A stretch of DNA of 64,000 nt, taken from positions 3,251,784 to 3,315,783 of the forward strand of contig NC_079213.1 in the NCBI RefSeq assembly GCF_029633865.1. Reading direction: 5' to 3'. The stretch is from Lampris incognitus. Taxonomy: Eukaryota > Chordata > Actinopteri > Lampriformes > Lampridae. Under the pieces are notes generated by a model. The model was not told where the DNA came from. It worked only from the letters and a program-made list of their open reading frames with translations, and made no database searches. Shown piece by piece: positions 1-11,700 of this stretch. Position 1 is the stretch's first letter. Each line of letters starts with the position of its first letter. The translations under genes were made by a program, and so were the position numbers.

Positions 1-321
1 CCGGAAGTCGATCTCTCGGCCCTCGGCCATCACCACCGTGAAGTACACGTACTTCCCCTTGCGCTCAACGCAGTCCACCGTCTTCATGTTGGCGAAGTGC
101 AGCTCCTTCATCCTGCCCGGCTCTCCTCCTCCTCCTCCTCCTGCTCCTCCTCTTCCTCCCGGGAGGTGCAGGTGCTGCAGGTGCTCCTGCTGCTTGGGCG
201 GCAGCAGCAGGACGCCGTCCTCCGTCAGGACGCACAGCTTCTTCTTCCACAGCTGCAGCAGACCGTCGCTCCTCTTCTCCAGGAGTCCCTCTTTAAAGAC
301 CTTCCCTCCGTTCTCCAGCAT
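1..321 (-). CDS. phlda1: PHLDA1, pleckstrin homology-like domain family A member 1 (partial, C-terminus off window)
   Basis: Read on the minus strand from an ATG at 321-319, the frame is open through 107 codons to the window edge. Residues 9-29 ([20 protein letters not shown]) and the stretch after residue 70 ([13 protein letters not shown], then [14 protein letters not shown]) match the PH-like domain of the PHLDA family. The wording [13 protein letters not shown] is closer to PHLDA1 than to PHLDA2 or PHLDA3. Known role of the family: small PH-domain proteins that bind phosphoinositides; PHLDA1 (TDAG51) is a stress- and growth-factor-induced regulator of apoptosis and Akt signalling. A Gly/Glu-rich insert (about residues 54-66) sits where the mammalian protein carries polyglutamine. 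The C-terminal half lies outside the window. The next gene upstream is NAP1L1 in the same orientation, as in human. The ATG sits in a CpG-rich context just 3' of a CGG-rich 5'UTR. Confidence 0.93.
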   Translation of the reverse strand, partial: MLENGGKVFKEGLLEKRSDGLLQLWKKKLCVLTEDGVLLLPPKQQEHLQHLHLPGGRGGAGGGGGGEPGRMKELHFANMKTVDCVERKGKYVYFTVVMAEGREIDFR

Positions 322-980
322 GCTGCACCGGAAGCCCCGCCGGACGCCTCGTCCTGTTTAACGCGCCGCCGCCGCCGCCGCCGACGACGCGGTGGATGAA
401 CACATGCGCTGCGCTGCGGCGCGCGTGTGTGTGCGTGTGTGTGTGTCCGTCTGCGGCTCTCGCGTTCTGAAGCTGCTGCTGCTTTGTTTTCTCTTTTCAG
501 CAGCGGCGGCGGCGGACACGCACACGCACACGCACGCCCCGCCCACATCCAGCGGCAACTGGACGCCGTGTCGGAGGACGCCGCGCCGCATTGATCCGGC
601 GTTTGAACGGAAAGACGACGATCCAATCCAAAACGTGCACATGATGCCAGTCAGTAGAAAACACACGTGACCTGTAGCGCCGCCGCATGGTGGACCGCAG
701 CATCACACACACACACATCTGTATCCGTCTCTGGTGGAGGTGGGTGGAGCTACAACACAGGAGGGGGAGGGGGAGGGGGGGTCTGACCTATAGGTGATCG
801 ATATCAAAATGTGAGAAATATCGATTTAGGCACACGAGTCCATCAGCGGCCATAACCCCGCCCGCGTCGTGACGTCACCGGCGTCCGTCGGAACGCGTGT
901 GTCCGGTCTCGATCCCCCGCAGGGGGGCGCTGTGCTGGTTTCTAGGACGCGGCGCAGCAAAAGCAACGTCATTCTGCACG
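322..980 (-). promoter_or_regulatory. phlda1: CpG-rich 5'UTR and promoter region of PHLDA1
   Basis: The DNA just upstream of the PHLDA1 ATG is rich in CpG. It contains a (CGG)n run near 363-380, a short GT tract near 424-452, GCC/GGC-rich stretches near 499-545, and CpG-dense sequence to about 950. No TATA box was recognised on the minus strand. The exact transcription start cannot be fixed from sequence alone. Assignment as promoter is inference from position and base composition. Confidence 0.6.
870..877. promoter_or_regulatory. Perfect cAMP response element (TGACGTCA)
   Basis: The palindrome TGACGTCA is present within CpG-rich sequence about 550 bases upstream of the PHLDA1 ATG. This is the consensus CREB/ATF site. 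PHLDA1 is known as an inducible early-response gene, so an ATF/CREB input would fit, but binding here is inferred from the motif only. Confidence 0.5.
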
Positions 981-2206
981 TCTTGTCGTTATTTTAGCGA
1001 CGCTTCTCACTCGCCAGAGTTCCGGTCCAGCAGAACACTTGACTCCAGATGTTTCTAAGGGAAGGGCAACCGTACACACGAGCTGTCCCGCCCCCTGCCC
1101 CAACACCCCCACCCTGAACTACCGGGCTACGCCGGGGTGACCGGCTGCTGCTGCTGCGCCACCTCTCTCCATCTTGTTTGTTTTCCTTTTTCTTTCGTCT
1201 GCTCTTGTATTTCACTCATAACTCCTGGCGTCTGTCTGCATAGACCGGTGCTGACTGATGCTGATTAATCTTGCAATGTATAAATAATGTGGCGGGCAGG
1301 GGGGGCAGCCGGGACACGCCCCCCCCATCTTCTTTATGTTCCAGTCCCTTATTAACTTTTGTTTTATTCAAACGACACGTTTACAACTAGAAGGCAAACA
1401 TTACACCCGACGCCTTGTCGTGCTCTGGGGAACGACGAGCAGACGCCATAAGAGCCGTCGGACATGCACACAAACCACACAAAGCACACAAACCACACAA
1501 GCCACACAAAGCACACAAACCAGCTCAGCAGAATGAAACATAAAATAACAACAAAACAACCAAACCGGAAACAAGGTTTGACTAAACGCTTGTTGGTTTT
1601 TAGATGTGACGTCGGTCAGGTGATGTTGCGGTACTGTGACGTCGGTCAGGTGATGTTGTGGTACTGTGACGTCGGTCAGGTGATGTTGCGGTAAGCCATA
1701 CGGGTCTTGGGCACGTGCTGCCTCCATTAATGTCGGGGACTTCCTGCAGAGCTGAGCTCCATTACAGCAGCGCGAGGGCGGGTGGAGTCCTGATAAGTGC
1801 AGCCTCACCAATGAAAAACGCGGCTAAAATAAGCAAAACATCGACCAGCAGACGCAGTTTTTTATCTTCCAATAACAAACCAAAGCAATACTATTATGGT
1901 CTGTAATACGCATGGCTGTTATATGCGCAGGCGGAAACGGTCATTGACACCTTCCGGCTCCTTCCTGTTCAGATGGTACGGATAAACGCGTACAAGCCCG
2001 CGAGGCCCCTGCTGTCAGCACGCGCCGTTACTCTCCTGCGCCGCGCAAGCTGCGCAGAAACTGACCGTCAACACGTCTGTTGCGACTCGTCAACGACAAC
2101 CGACAGCACTCGGTAACGTTTACCTGTTCCAAGTTCCCCTCAGCGACCACGTGGTTTTCACCCTTCCGAAAGCCTTCATGTTCAGGCCTGTTAAGATGTT
2201 GCGATG
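981..2206. other. Intergenic DNA between PHLDA1 and NAP1L1
   Basis: No coding sequence was recognised. The stretch holds a CA-rich imperfect tandem repeat of the type CACAAACCACA at about 1466-1530 and the 30-bp triplicate listed separately. The rest is mixed-composition sequence in which I see nothing supportable. Confidence 0.5.
1605..1694. repeat. 3 x 30-bp tandem repeat containing TGACGTCG
   Basis: Three consecutive 30-bp units begin at 1605, 1635 and 1665. They differ at a single position (TTGCGG or TTGTGG). Each unit carries TGACGTCG, a one-mismatch CRE, and GGTCAGGTGA. The array lies about 1.3 kb upstream of the PHLDA1 ATG. Confidence 0.85.
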
Positions 2207-3018
2207 AACGGCTCGGTGCATCGCTGCAGTCCGTTGACTTCCGGTTTCTACTGCAGCGGTCACACCAGTTTCCGGTTTGCTGGCGTGCGCTGTTGACAAT
2301 GGCACATTTTTCGCGATGCCTGCAAGATTCACCATGGTCACATGTCAACAACACGCACACAACTGTCCACACACCTCCACCTGCTCCTCCCAGCACACCT
2401 CCACCTGCTCCTCCCAGCACACCTTCACCTGCTCCTCCCAGCACACCTACACCTCCCAGCACACCTCCACCTGCTCCTCCCAGCACACCTTCACCTGCTC
2501 CTCCGAGCACACCTTCACCTCCCAGCACACCTCCACCTGCACCTCCCAGCACACCTTCACCTGCTCCTCCCAGCACACCTTCACCTGCTCCTCCCAGCAC
2601 ACCTTCACCTTCACCTACACCTCCCAGCACACCTTCACCTACACCTCCCAGCACACCTTCACCTGCTCCTCCCAGCACACCTTCACCTGCCAGCACACGG
2701 TGAGAAGTTTCAAGTTGTACACATCAAGTCACGTCCACAATTCCGTCCGTGTGCTCATCCTCACAATTGTGGACGTAACTTGGCAACTTGAAACGTTCCA
2801 CCCGTGTGCTGGAAGGTGCAGGTGGAGGTGTGCTGGGAGGTGCAGGTGGAAGTGTGTGGACAGTTGTGTGCGTGTTGTTGACATGTGTCCATGGTAAATC
2901 TTGCAGGCATCGCGAAAAATATGCCAGTGTCAACAGCACACGCCAACAAACAGGAAACTGGTGTGACCGCTGCAGTAGAAACCGGAAGTCAGTGGACTAG
3001 TTATGCACAGCGCCGATT
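2207..3018. mobile_element. Foldback (long inverted repeat) element with internal minisatellite
   Basis: The sequence from about 2228 to 2370 is the imperfect reverse complement of about 2857-2999 (for example GACTTCCGGTTTCTACTGCA on the left against its complement near 2970-2992). A weaker match extends the arms to about 2207 and 3018. A second, inner inverted repeat lies at about 2703-2800 (TTTCAAGTTG against CAACTTGAAA). The whole is a near-palindrome whose left arm has been swollen by a 24-bp minisatellite. No protein-coding capacity was recognised, so it is probably a non-autonomous foldback or MITE-like element. No target-site duplication was convincing. Confidence 0.7.
2371..2699. repeat. 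24-bp minisatellite (with 18-bp variants) in one foldback arm
   Basis: The unit is CCTGCTCCTCCCAGCACACC plus TTCA or TCCA. Shorter 18-bp variants lack the CTGCTC hexamer. About 14-15 units are present. The matching place in the opposite arm (about 2812-2850, read in reverse complement) has fewer than two units, so the array expanded on one arm only. All reading frames stay open through it because the units are multiples of three; I do not regard these frames as coding. Confidence 0.85.
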
Positions 3019-3302
3019 CCCAGATAGCAGACACATCTGGGCCTAATCTGGGACACTTTTGATACTTACGGCTCAGTTACATCACTGGCAAGTGTTGTGT
3101 GGGCCAGACGTGGCCCAAATTTAATGAGCCAGGCTTGACTTTAGTGAAGGCACATGCTGCGTGGGCCCTAATTGTCATGGCCTGCGGCTGAGTTGAGGCA
3201 GCCACTCACCGAGTCAGCGCCGTCACTCAAGGCCAAACGTGGGCTGTAAGATAACTGCAGACGTGGGCCATATTTGGGCCCAAGATTCTTTACTATCTGG
3301 GT
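3018..3302 (+). mobile_element. MITE with CCCAGATAG terminal inverted repeats (family D, subfamily 1)
   Basis: The left end reads CCCAGATAGCAG and the right end TACTATCTGGG, which are inverted copies of each other. The interior is non-coding with repeated TGGGCC/GGCCCA motifs. A related copy in the opposite orientation lies at 36116-36372, sharing for example CTTACGGCTCAGTT and TGTTGTGTGGGCC. It abuts the foldback element. The superfamily is not determined. Confidence 0.7.
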
Positions 3303-3400
3303 CTGAATCTTAAGAGCCAGAAGAACCTCCAGAAAACATGTTTAGCTGTAACTTGGGTGTGGACAGACTAGGGAGGGCAGTGGAACTTTAGCACTGACCG

Positions 3401-3541
3401 AGGTGAATCGGCCATACTAAATTGTCTCTAGATGTGACGTGTCTGTGTGGTGGTCTGGCGGCCTGTCCAGGGTGTCTCCCCGCCTACCACCCAATGACTG
3501 CTGGGATAGGCTCCAGCATCCCCGCCACCCTGTGTATAATG
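3401..3541 (+). mobile_element. V-SINE fragment (5'-truncated)
   Basis: Matches the 3' half of the V-SINE family seen repeatedly in this window: GGTGAATCGGCCATACTAAA, then GGCGGCCTGTCCAGGGTGTC, then GACTGCTGGGATAGGCTCCA. The tRNA-like head is absent, as expected from 5' truncation during target-primed reverse transcription. Confidence 0.8.
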
Positions 3542-5691
3542 GAACGGCATTTTAGCACTGAAGACATTGGTAGCTGGCACGTTATTGGTCTGACTACCAG
3601 TTTAGTCACTGGTTTGTCTCTTTTGTTGCATGACGGCGCCCCCTGCAGGCCCCCCTAGGAAAGAGCCGTTGCTCATGGTAAAGGGAAGTGGCCAGCTGTG
3701 ATTTAGTGATCTTAACTGTAAATCACTGAAACTTTGTATTTTAGGGCCGGAACCGATGCCAGATTAGCTGCACCACAGGAACCTTCCATGAAGTGTGTTC
3801 AGCACGGGAACGCTCGGATGACGACGGAAAACAAAAACTCACGCGACACACTCACACGTTTAACCAATTTATTCATGAATAAACATACACGAACAGTTAT
3901 TGAGTACATTAGTATCTTGTAGCATTAGCATTTTGCCTTGACAACAGCTGCTCAAAGGGACCCGGGCAGAATCTTGCCGTGTCCCTTTGACCAATAAACA
4001 AGGTTTGAAACCTTCCATTTCCCAGCGGTTTGTACCCTGGCTCGCCACTAGAGCACGACGCCGCCCGCCTACGCAACTGAAAGGATGTCGGGATGGATTT
4101 TGGGGAGGTTAGCTACTCCTCTCAGGCTGCTAGCTTAAACTATTGCTCTGAAACGCTTCACTGTGGCCTTCTGTGTAACCAGGTGGCGGCGGCCACAGAG
4201 AAGACATTCCCGCTCTTCGCCCTCTTTCCTTCACAGTGATAAAATGAACCCTGAACCCAAAGGTCAGACCGAGGCTCAGGTTAGTGTCACCTTGCATCTC
4301 TCCAGAGCAGAAAACAAAAACGTTTAGTCGTTTAGAAGAGGGGGGCGGGGCGGGGACTTTTTTCCAAATATCAGTTTGGACTCTTCGTTCATCCACGACG
4401 CTACATGTGGCTGAGCCTGGTCCGCTCGAGGAGCTTCAACACATACTCCAGGGCGGGTTCGAGGGTTTTAGAAAAGAAAACGTGATGCACTAACAATGCA
4501 CTAACAAACCAGACAGCAGAACCTGAACGCACCCTCAGCGGGGGGGGGGGGGGGTGTTCAATGACAGCCGCCACGGTTACTCGCGGTGAAATCTGAACAA
4601 GGACCACCCAGGACAGCGACACCAGGACACCACGGACACACATACACACACAGGTGAACGAAATGCTATTGAATAGATGAGTCACATGGCGCCTGAACTG
4701 GATGAACACGAGGGCAGGGCGGGCGGGCGCGGAGGCCACCTGGTGGCAACCTCTCAAAACTGTCATTCCTTCATCCAAGAAGAATTCTCTGGAATGTCGA
4801 AGAGTTTTGACGGGGCCACGACGGACCACAGAGTCAGGGGGAGACGGGGTGGGAAAACTCAAGATAAGCAGACTTGTTACCGATCATTTTTAGCAGCGCC
4901 AACACATGGTTTCCTTTTAAAAATGGGCCCGACCAGACCCGGAGAGAGGAGCGCCCAAGGGAGAGGCGTTGGTCACGTCTGGTGCCCGACAGTTCTGCTC
5001 TCTGGAATGTATCAAGAGTGGAAAGTGGTTTAATAACGGTCAGCTTAACGACAGTTAACCCCCCCTGCTGCCTTCACCAACCCCCCCCCCCGGGCCGTGG
5101 TATAGACCGCCATCCTCCCTCACTGGCGCTGAAAACCGCTCACTGCTTTGACGAGTGCAAAACGGGGGGCCTGATAGAAACCGAACCAGAATGAAAACAA
5201 GGAACAAAGCTGACCAGAGCCCTGGAGGAGGTGGGGGTATCGGGGTGGGGGTTAATAAACTGGGTTTATCCTGTGTTGAAGCGACGCAGCCGGAACCACA
5301 GCTGTTGTCTAAGAGCAAACAGAAAGAAAAACGACGTCACGAGAACCCAAAGCTACGTCAGTGGTGAGGTTCATGCTTATTTTGGAGGAGGAGGTGGAGG
5401 AGGAGGAGGAGAGGTGATTGGGTTTTTGTCCTGCATTCTAGCTATTTTACAGAAGACGAGGAAGAAATGAGTCTAGTAAAATACTATGTATAGCGAGCCG
5501 AGGCTCTTCGAATATTGACCATGAGATTTCGTAACAAAAATTCTTGAAACCTTCTTTTTCCTTCTTCAAATAATTTCTACCAAGAAAAATACAAAACATT
5601 ATAAGGCGGTAAGTAACTTTTTTTCTTTTTTTTAATATTTTGAGAAGCCGTTGAGAAGCAGCTGATCCTCAAGGCGTTCAGGGGGCAGAAG
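3542..5691 (-). other. nap1l1: Probable NAP1L1 3'UTR and downstream flank
   Basis: No recognisable coding sequence. Immediately after the NAP1L1 stop the minus strand is AT-rich and 3'UTR-like (5460-5691). The first convincing minus-strand AATAAA followed by a GT-rich stretch is at 3873-3868, which would give a 3'UTR of about 1.8 kb. An ATTAAA lies only about 60 bases after the stop. Poly-G/poly-C runs occur at 4539-4554 and 5079-5092. Without transcript data the 3' end is not resolved. Confidence 0.4.
3868..3873 (-). terminator. nap1l1: Candidate polyadenylation signal (AATAAA)
   Basis: On the minus strand AATAAA is followed within about 15-25 bases by a GT-rich tract (GTGTGAGTGTGT), the usual layout of a cleavage and polyadenylation site. 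It lies 1.8 kb past the NAP1L1 stop. Use by NAP1L1 is inference. Confidence 0.35.
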
Positions 5692-5730
5692 TCACTGCTG
5701 CTTACACTCTGCCGGGGGGTTGGCGTCCTT
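5692..5730 (-). CDS. nap1l1: NAP1L1 exon 15, last coding exon (residues 383-394, stop)
   Basis: The acceptor is GTCTCTTGCAG. The exon encodes KDANPPAECKQQ and then TGA at 5694-5692. The CKQQ ending is the prenylation-type box known at the NAP1L1 C-terminus. The 3'UTR continues to lower coordinates. Confidence 0.95.
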   Translation of the reverse strand, partial: KDANPPAECKQQ

Positions 5731-8700
5731 CTGCAAGAGACCACAGGGACAGGAAGGAAGGGGTTAATACACACACACGCACATGCACACACACACACAC
5801 ACTCACTCACTCACACACCAACACACACACACGCACGGGCTGTGTCCGAATACCCACACTACGGCCCCAGGATATACTATTAACCCCCCGTCTCCAGGTC
5901 TGGTGTCTGTAGTGTGTACACCATCGTCACAGAAACACCCAGTATGAACTGACCGGAGACAATTTCATAAGAAAGTGGCATGGTTACCATGGAGATGTAG
6001 GATGTTACCATACCATCACCGTACCCGCTTGCCATCACTTCCTCTGGTCGGCTGAGAATAGTGTAACAGAACTACAGTGTATACTTTTTGATCGACAGCA
6101 AGTACTAAACAGCATGTACTTGTGTTAGTATGCAGTATATTCTATTAGTATGTAGTACACAGTGTATTTAGACACAGCCAGCGTCAAACGGAAAACTAGT
6201 CTTCAAAAAACTGGTTCTAAAGGGGGGGAAGGGACCAAAAACAAAAACACAAAACAAGCTGCCAGGTGCATTGCATCATGGGAAATCCCCCCCCCCCGCC
6301 GACTACACACTGATCTCAGGGGGAGGAGGAGGATCTGAGATGTGACTGCACACCATGACTATTAATGGCACAATGAGGTTTATGAGTCAATCCAGACTAG
6401 GCCACCGGTGCACGAGTCTTTCTGCAGACTGGAATTTTACCCGTCGGATTCAACCAGGTCACGTGACCACCCACCCAGACTTCTGGGTCTGAAAATGGCT
6501 GCACAGTGCTTCACTATATCGCTACACACCCCCTGTCTGTCACTGAGGCGGGTTACATCAAGACCAGAGTCACATTCCCAACATGGGCTCGGTTAGGAGC
6601 CGTGGCTTAATGTGACCCTGAGACGCCGGTTTGTGTAGGTTCACTGCCGTTACTGAGAGAAACGCAGTCACGACTTACTCTACTTCCTGATGTGAATGAG
6701 AAGACAAGCCAGCGATCATGTGACTGACAACCAGAAATCTCATTCGACGGCTAGCTTAGAGCCTGGATAAGTTGTCTTGACTAGTTCGGCTGTTCTGAGC
6801 TCTATCTGACCACGAAACCCATCCGAGCCGTCCTGGTCTCTGCTCCATCCCGCTGCCAATCCGAGGAGGGCTGCAGACTACCACATATCTCCTCCCATAC
6901 ATGTTGAGTCACCAGCTGCTTCTTTTCACCTGACAGTGAGGAGTTTCACCAGGGGGATGTAGTGCTTGGGAGGATCACGCTATTCCCCCCCAGCCCCCCC
7001 CCCCGAACAGGCGCCCCGACAGACCAGCGGAGGCGCTAGTGCAGCGACCAGGACACATACCCACATCCGGCTTCCCACCCACAGACACGGCCAATTGTGT
7101 CTGTAGGGACGGCCAACCAAGCCGGAGATAACACGGGGATTCAAACCAGCGATCCCCCGTGTTGGCAGGCAATGGAATAGACCGCTACACCACCCGGATG
7201 CCCCCCCCCCCCCCCCGAGTTCCTTCTTTTTCAAACTGAACAGTGACGCTGGGAGCGGTGAGGCGCTTGTGTGAAACAAACACCGACATAAAGAGAATAA
7301 ACGAAGTGGAAAATGAAGGCGCTGTCTGGAAAGATGACGAAGTCACTGACGGCGTTTTAAAGCTCGGGATGAAACTTACTGTTACAACGGGTTAATCCAT
7401 CAATCTTTTTAAATAATTAAGTCTGTTAAGGCAAAAATAATGACACATGCCCGTCTTAAGTTTCCAAAGTGACGCCTTAAAACTGTTCATTATTCTGACC
7501 AACAACCAAAATCCCTCGTATTCACTTCAGAAGGACACGGGTCAGAGGAAGGACACAGGCCAGAGGAAGGACACGGGCCAGAGGAAGGTGAGTAAATCTC
7601 AGCTTTCATGACACCACAGCCAACAAATGTTCAGTAGTTCTACCTGACCACTGACTCACACGATTAAATCAGCTACCAAACCTGTAATCACTTCATTAAC
7701 CGTCAATCAACTGATCAATTTATCCACTAATCGTTGAATCGCCAATGAAAGTGAATATGGCGGGTCACGGTGACCCGGTTTCCAATTAGCGTGAATATGG
7801 CGGGTCATGGTGACCTGGTTTCCAATGAGAGTGAATATGGCGGATCACGGTGACCCGGTTTCCAATTAGCGTGAATATGGCGGGTCATGGTGACCCGGTT
7901 TCCAATGAGAGTGAATATGGCGGGTCACGGTGACCCGGTTTCCAGTTAACATTTTCTTTTATTTCTGCTATTAAGTTGCAACCGCACCAGGATCAGCACT
8001 CCTCCTCCCAGCATCACGGCAGCGACCCTCCCCCCAATGACCACTCATCACTGACGAATGGGATGAGAGTTTTCTTTACCCATAATGCACCAAAACCTCA
8101 TTTTGCAACAGACAAATGGATAAACTCCAAACTAGACTATTTGGGCTTTAAAACAACAGGACGGGGGGAGGGGGGTTGTGTGTTGGTGTGTGGTGGGGTT
8201 GGCTAACTTCAACATACAGAAGATACATGTGGTAATGCGATGTAGTTAATCAACCACAACCCACTATGTTAGTAGGAGGGCGGTGCATGACTGGGGAGGG
8301 GTAGGAGGAGGAGGAGGAGGGGGGGTTAGGGGTGGAAATGTGAATGAAGATGGCTAAAAGGATGAGGAAGGAGAAACAAAAGCAACGAGGAGGAGGAGGG
8401 TGAGGGGGCGGAGCTGTACCTACCGAGGGGCGGGGTTATTTTTCTACAGACACCAATTAAACCTAGTGAGGAGAAATTTAAAGAGCAGCTGACAAAACGA
8501 TGTCAAAGTGAACCCAGATGAAGAAACATTAATGACTCCAAAAACTAAATTCAAACAAAAGGAAGCAAAATTAGCAGAATACAGAATGTCAAGACGCTTC
8601 GGCAACAGCCAAGCAAGAGAAGTGCAGGTCATGCTTTTAGGAAAATTAAATTATCTGAAGTCACGTCTTGTGTTGGGAGTATCCAGCGTTACATACACAA

Positions 8701-11700
8701 CACATGAGTTTTGAGTCAGTCGGTACAGACGAGCCAATTTACAGGAAATGAAGAACGATAGCAACATGCAGTTATTACAACGTGTGTTCGTCCACTGAAA
8801 CCATTGCTCCCAGTCCACCAGTCAGGACCTCATAATGGCCTCATCCAAGTGTACTGCTTAACGGGAAGGCGCTGTACCATGGAAGTGCTTAGGCCTCCAT
8901 ATAATCTACTGCGTTCAAGTGTATTCAGTAACTTTAATACAGCCTTCCCATACTAGCTCAACACAATGCATCACCCACTGCAAACTTCAATCTGAAGATG
9001 GGTCATTAAGACTAAGTAAACAATATAAATGCAAATCTTAATACATACATACCGCATCACTTATATGTAACACACTGTGGCTACACTAATACTATGTTAA
9101 AAGCCTCCCTGAAAGAATGTGGAACCAACGAGTGTAATTTGAGAAAGTTGGATTCTTATCATCAGAATCAGACGACCCCCAAGGTTGGACTACCCCGGGG
9201 CTCGAACCCAGGACTTTCTTGCTGTGAGGCGACCGTGCTAACCACTGCGCCACAGTGCCATGAATGCATTATGTTGAGATCAGAGGTATTACACATGACT
9301 TTAAACCCAACATCCATGAGCACATGTCTGTACACTGGAACAAGGCCACACGCTGTCAGCTGACTCCCCAAACTCTGCCTTCAGAACATTACGGCCGCCA
9401 ACAGTTTCAGGACTGTGAGTTGGAGCATGTAAGCATTTCTGTCAATGCTGAGGGGCCAAGTTAAAAGATCAACAACAGAAAATCTGTCAGTTGTTTTTGT
9501 CCGAGTCCGGTCACCCAATCAAGACCGCGTCGAGGACAATGAAAGCTGAAGCAAACCAAAGCTGGTGTAAAATGAGATGCATTTGACAGTATGTATTCTG
9601 TATGTTGAAATCTGACAGCACTTTCAAACAGTGGTTTTCAACCCGAGGCTCCACAACCATCCTACACTTCTCGGTCATTTCAGTGAAACCATCTGAAGGA
9701 AAGGAGATTACGTTCTGTCAGATGTCATATGGTGAGAAGGCTGTTCTGATGGCAGTCCTTCTCACTGAGGTGGTGAGCAGGTTGAGAACCACAGAGCAAG
9801 ATGTTAGCTTTTAAAGAACAGAAGAGGCGCTCGCTCTCTCACCTTGGGATCATAATCTGGGTCGTTCTCCTCATCAGCCTCTTCTTCACCCTCCTACAGA
9901 AGAACAGCACAGCTTTTAGACAACAGAAATCTCGCATGTTATTAAAACCAAAAGGAGGCAACAGTTGTTGGCCAACTCTCAATACACAGGTAACAAGGCT
10001 GAACTGGTAAAGCCAACGTACACTAGTAAAACCACACCCAATAGCTTAAACGTGGAGCCAGTTTTTTTTGGAGGGGGTCCCCCTTCCCTCCCCCCCCATT
10101 GTATCCGGCCAATTACCCCACTCTCCCGAGCCGTCCCAGTCGCTGCGCCACCTCCTCTGCCGATCCAGGGAGGGCTGCAGACTACCACATGCCTCCTCCC
10201 ATACATGTGGAGTCACCAGCCGCTTCTTTTCACCTGAGTGAGGAGTTTCACCAGGGGGACGTAGTGCGTGGGAGGATCACGCTATTCCCCCCAGCCCCCC
10301 CGCAAACAGGCGCCCCGACCGATCAGAGGGAGCGCTATTGCAGCAACCAAGACACATACCCACATCCAGCTTTCCACTAGCAGACACGGCCAATTGTATC
10401 TGTAGGGCCGCCCGACCAAGATGGAGGTAACACAGGGATCCAAACCAGCGATCCCTGTGTTGGTAGGCAACGGAACAGAACGCTACACTACTCAGACGCC
10501 CCATATGGAGACAGTTTTACTTCCCACAACATTTATGCTGAGGCTCTCTTCCCGCCCTCGCCACCTGTGCTGCGTGTACCTGAAGGTGTGAGCTATATGC
10601 TAATGCTAACATTAGCATGAGCTCAGGTGGAGATTGGCTGCTGATGCAGAAGCGTTAAGGCTTGCTGGATCTGAAAACCACGTGTTTTGAGTCAAACAAG
10701 GGTTTAAATTTCAGGCCTGTGCAGATCTCTACTTTATCCTGTAGATGGCACCCTCACCTCACTGAAAACTAAAGTTAATTTTTGCGTTCATCAGTTTTTC
10801 ATTTAAATAACTGTGAATAATCTTACCTCATCATCAGCCTCCTCTCCCTCCTCATCGTACTACACAAAACAAAATAATAAAAAAAAAAAAAAATCAGTTT
10901 TGAGCATGGCGAGATGTCATTTGACATGTTATGAAAGCCAAGGGTCAATTTCACCTCATCGAACAAGCACACCATTACCCACAGCAGACCTCTGCTGCAG
11001 GCCACATCTTACAGTAGAAACTAATCAGAATACTGAACACTGAAGCCGACATGGGACGGCATACACCGTTTTCCTTTCACTCATTTACCATCTTATTGTA
11101 CATGAATGTACGCCCTCTACCAACTTCTGACCCCAACAACAATTTGGCTCTAGATATTGTTGGTGGATATTTACATAATCCCTCCACGTGCTGCCAGTGG
11201 ATACACCATTTCTATTATATGTACATTATCGTGTACATATTTTCTTTTTTCTTTTTTAACATTTCTAATGTTAGGTGCACTTATGTCTGTCTGGACTGTT
11301 CAATGTCAGGTTTGCCTTACTGGTGCAGCAGTAGTAAAGTTTTTCATACGAGATTAAATCTTTTCAAACAGCAACATTTATTAAGACTACATGTCAGCCA
11401 GGCTGCAGGACTGCAGCTTGAAAGATCAAACTGGAAGACATACTGCAGATGAGAAGGTTCACTGTTTGGCAGTGGATACTGATGAAGATTATTCGTTATA
11501 TCAACCGATGTTGTATAGCATTTTCAATACACGTTCTGCTTTGTTCCCATCTATCTGATTCTGATCACCAAGAAATAAACATTTCATTTGACCAAACTCA
11601 CGTCATCGTCGTCGTCCTCAATCGCCTCGCCTGTGAAGTAGAGCACAGCTCTGGGAATGATGCGCTCGCGGATGAAGTGGCCGATCTCGAAGTCAGCAGC

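Larger units (their letters stand above)
5731..9842 (-). other. nap1l1: NAP1L1 intron 14
   Basis: The longest 3' intron (4.1 kb). It holds a CA microsatellite at about 5771-5835, a SINE-A copy, an 18-bp triplicate (7536-7590, GGACACGGGCCAGAGGAA type), the 40-bp palindrome array, a V-SINE head fragment and a possible hAT MITE. No other gene was recognised. Confidence 0.7.

Noticed and set aside
225..626. A 133-codon minus-strand frame overlapping PHLDA1
   Set aside because: Out of frame with the PHLDA1 coding sequence and a by-product of GC-rich DNA; the real frame starts at 321.
2028..2897. Pro/Ser/Thr-rich frames of about 150-220 codons on both strands
   Set aside because: Translation of the 24-bp minisatellite inside the foldback element; several overlapping frames are open at once.
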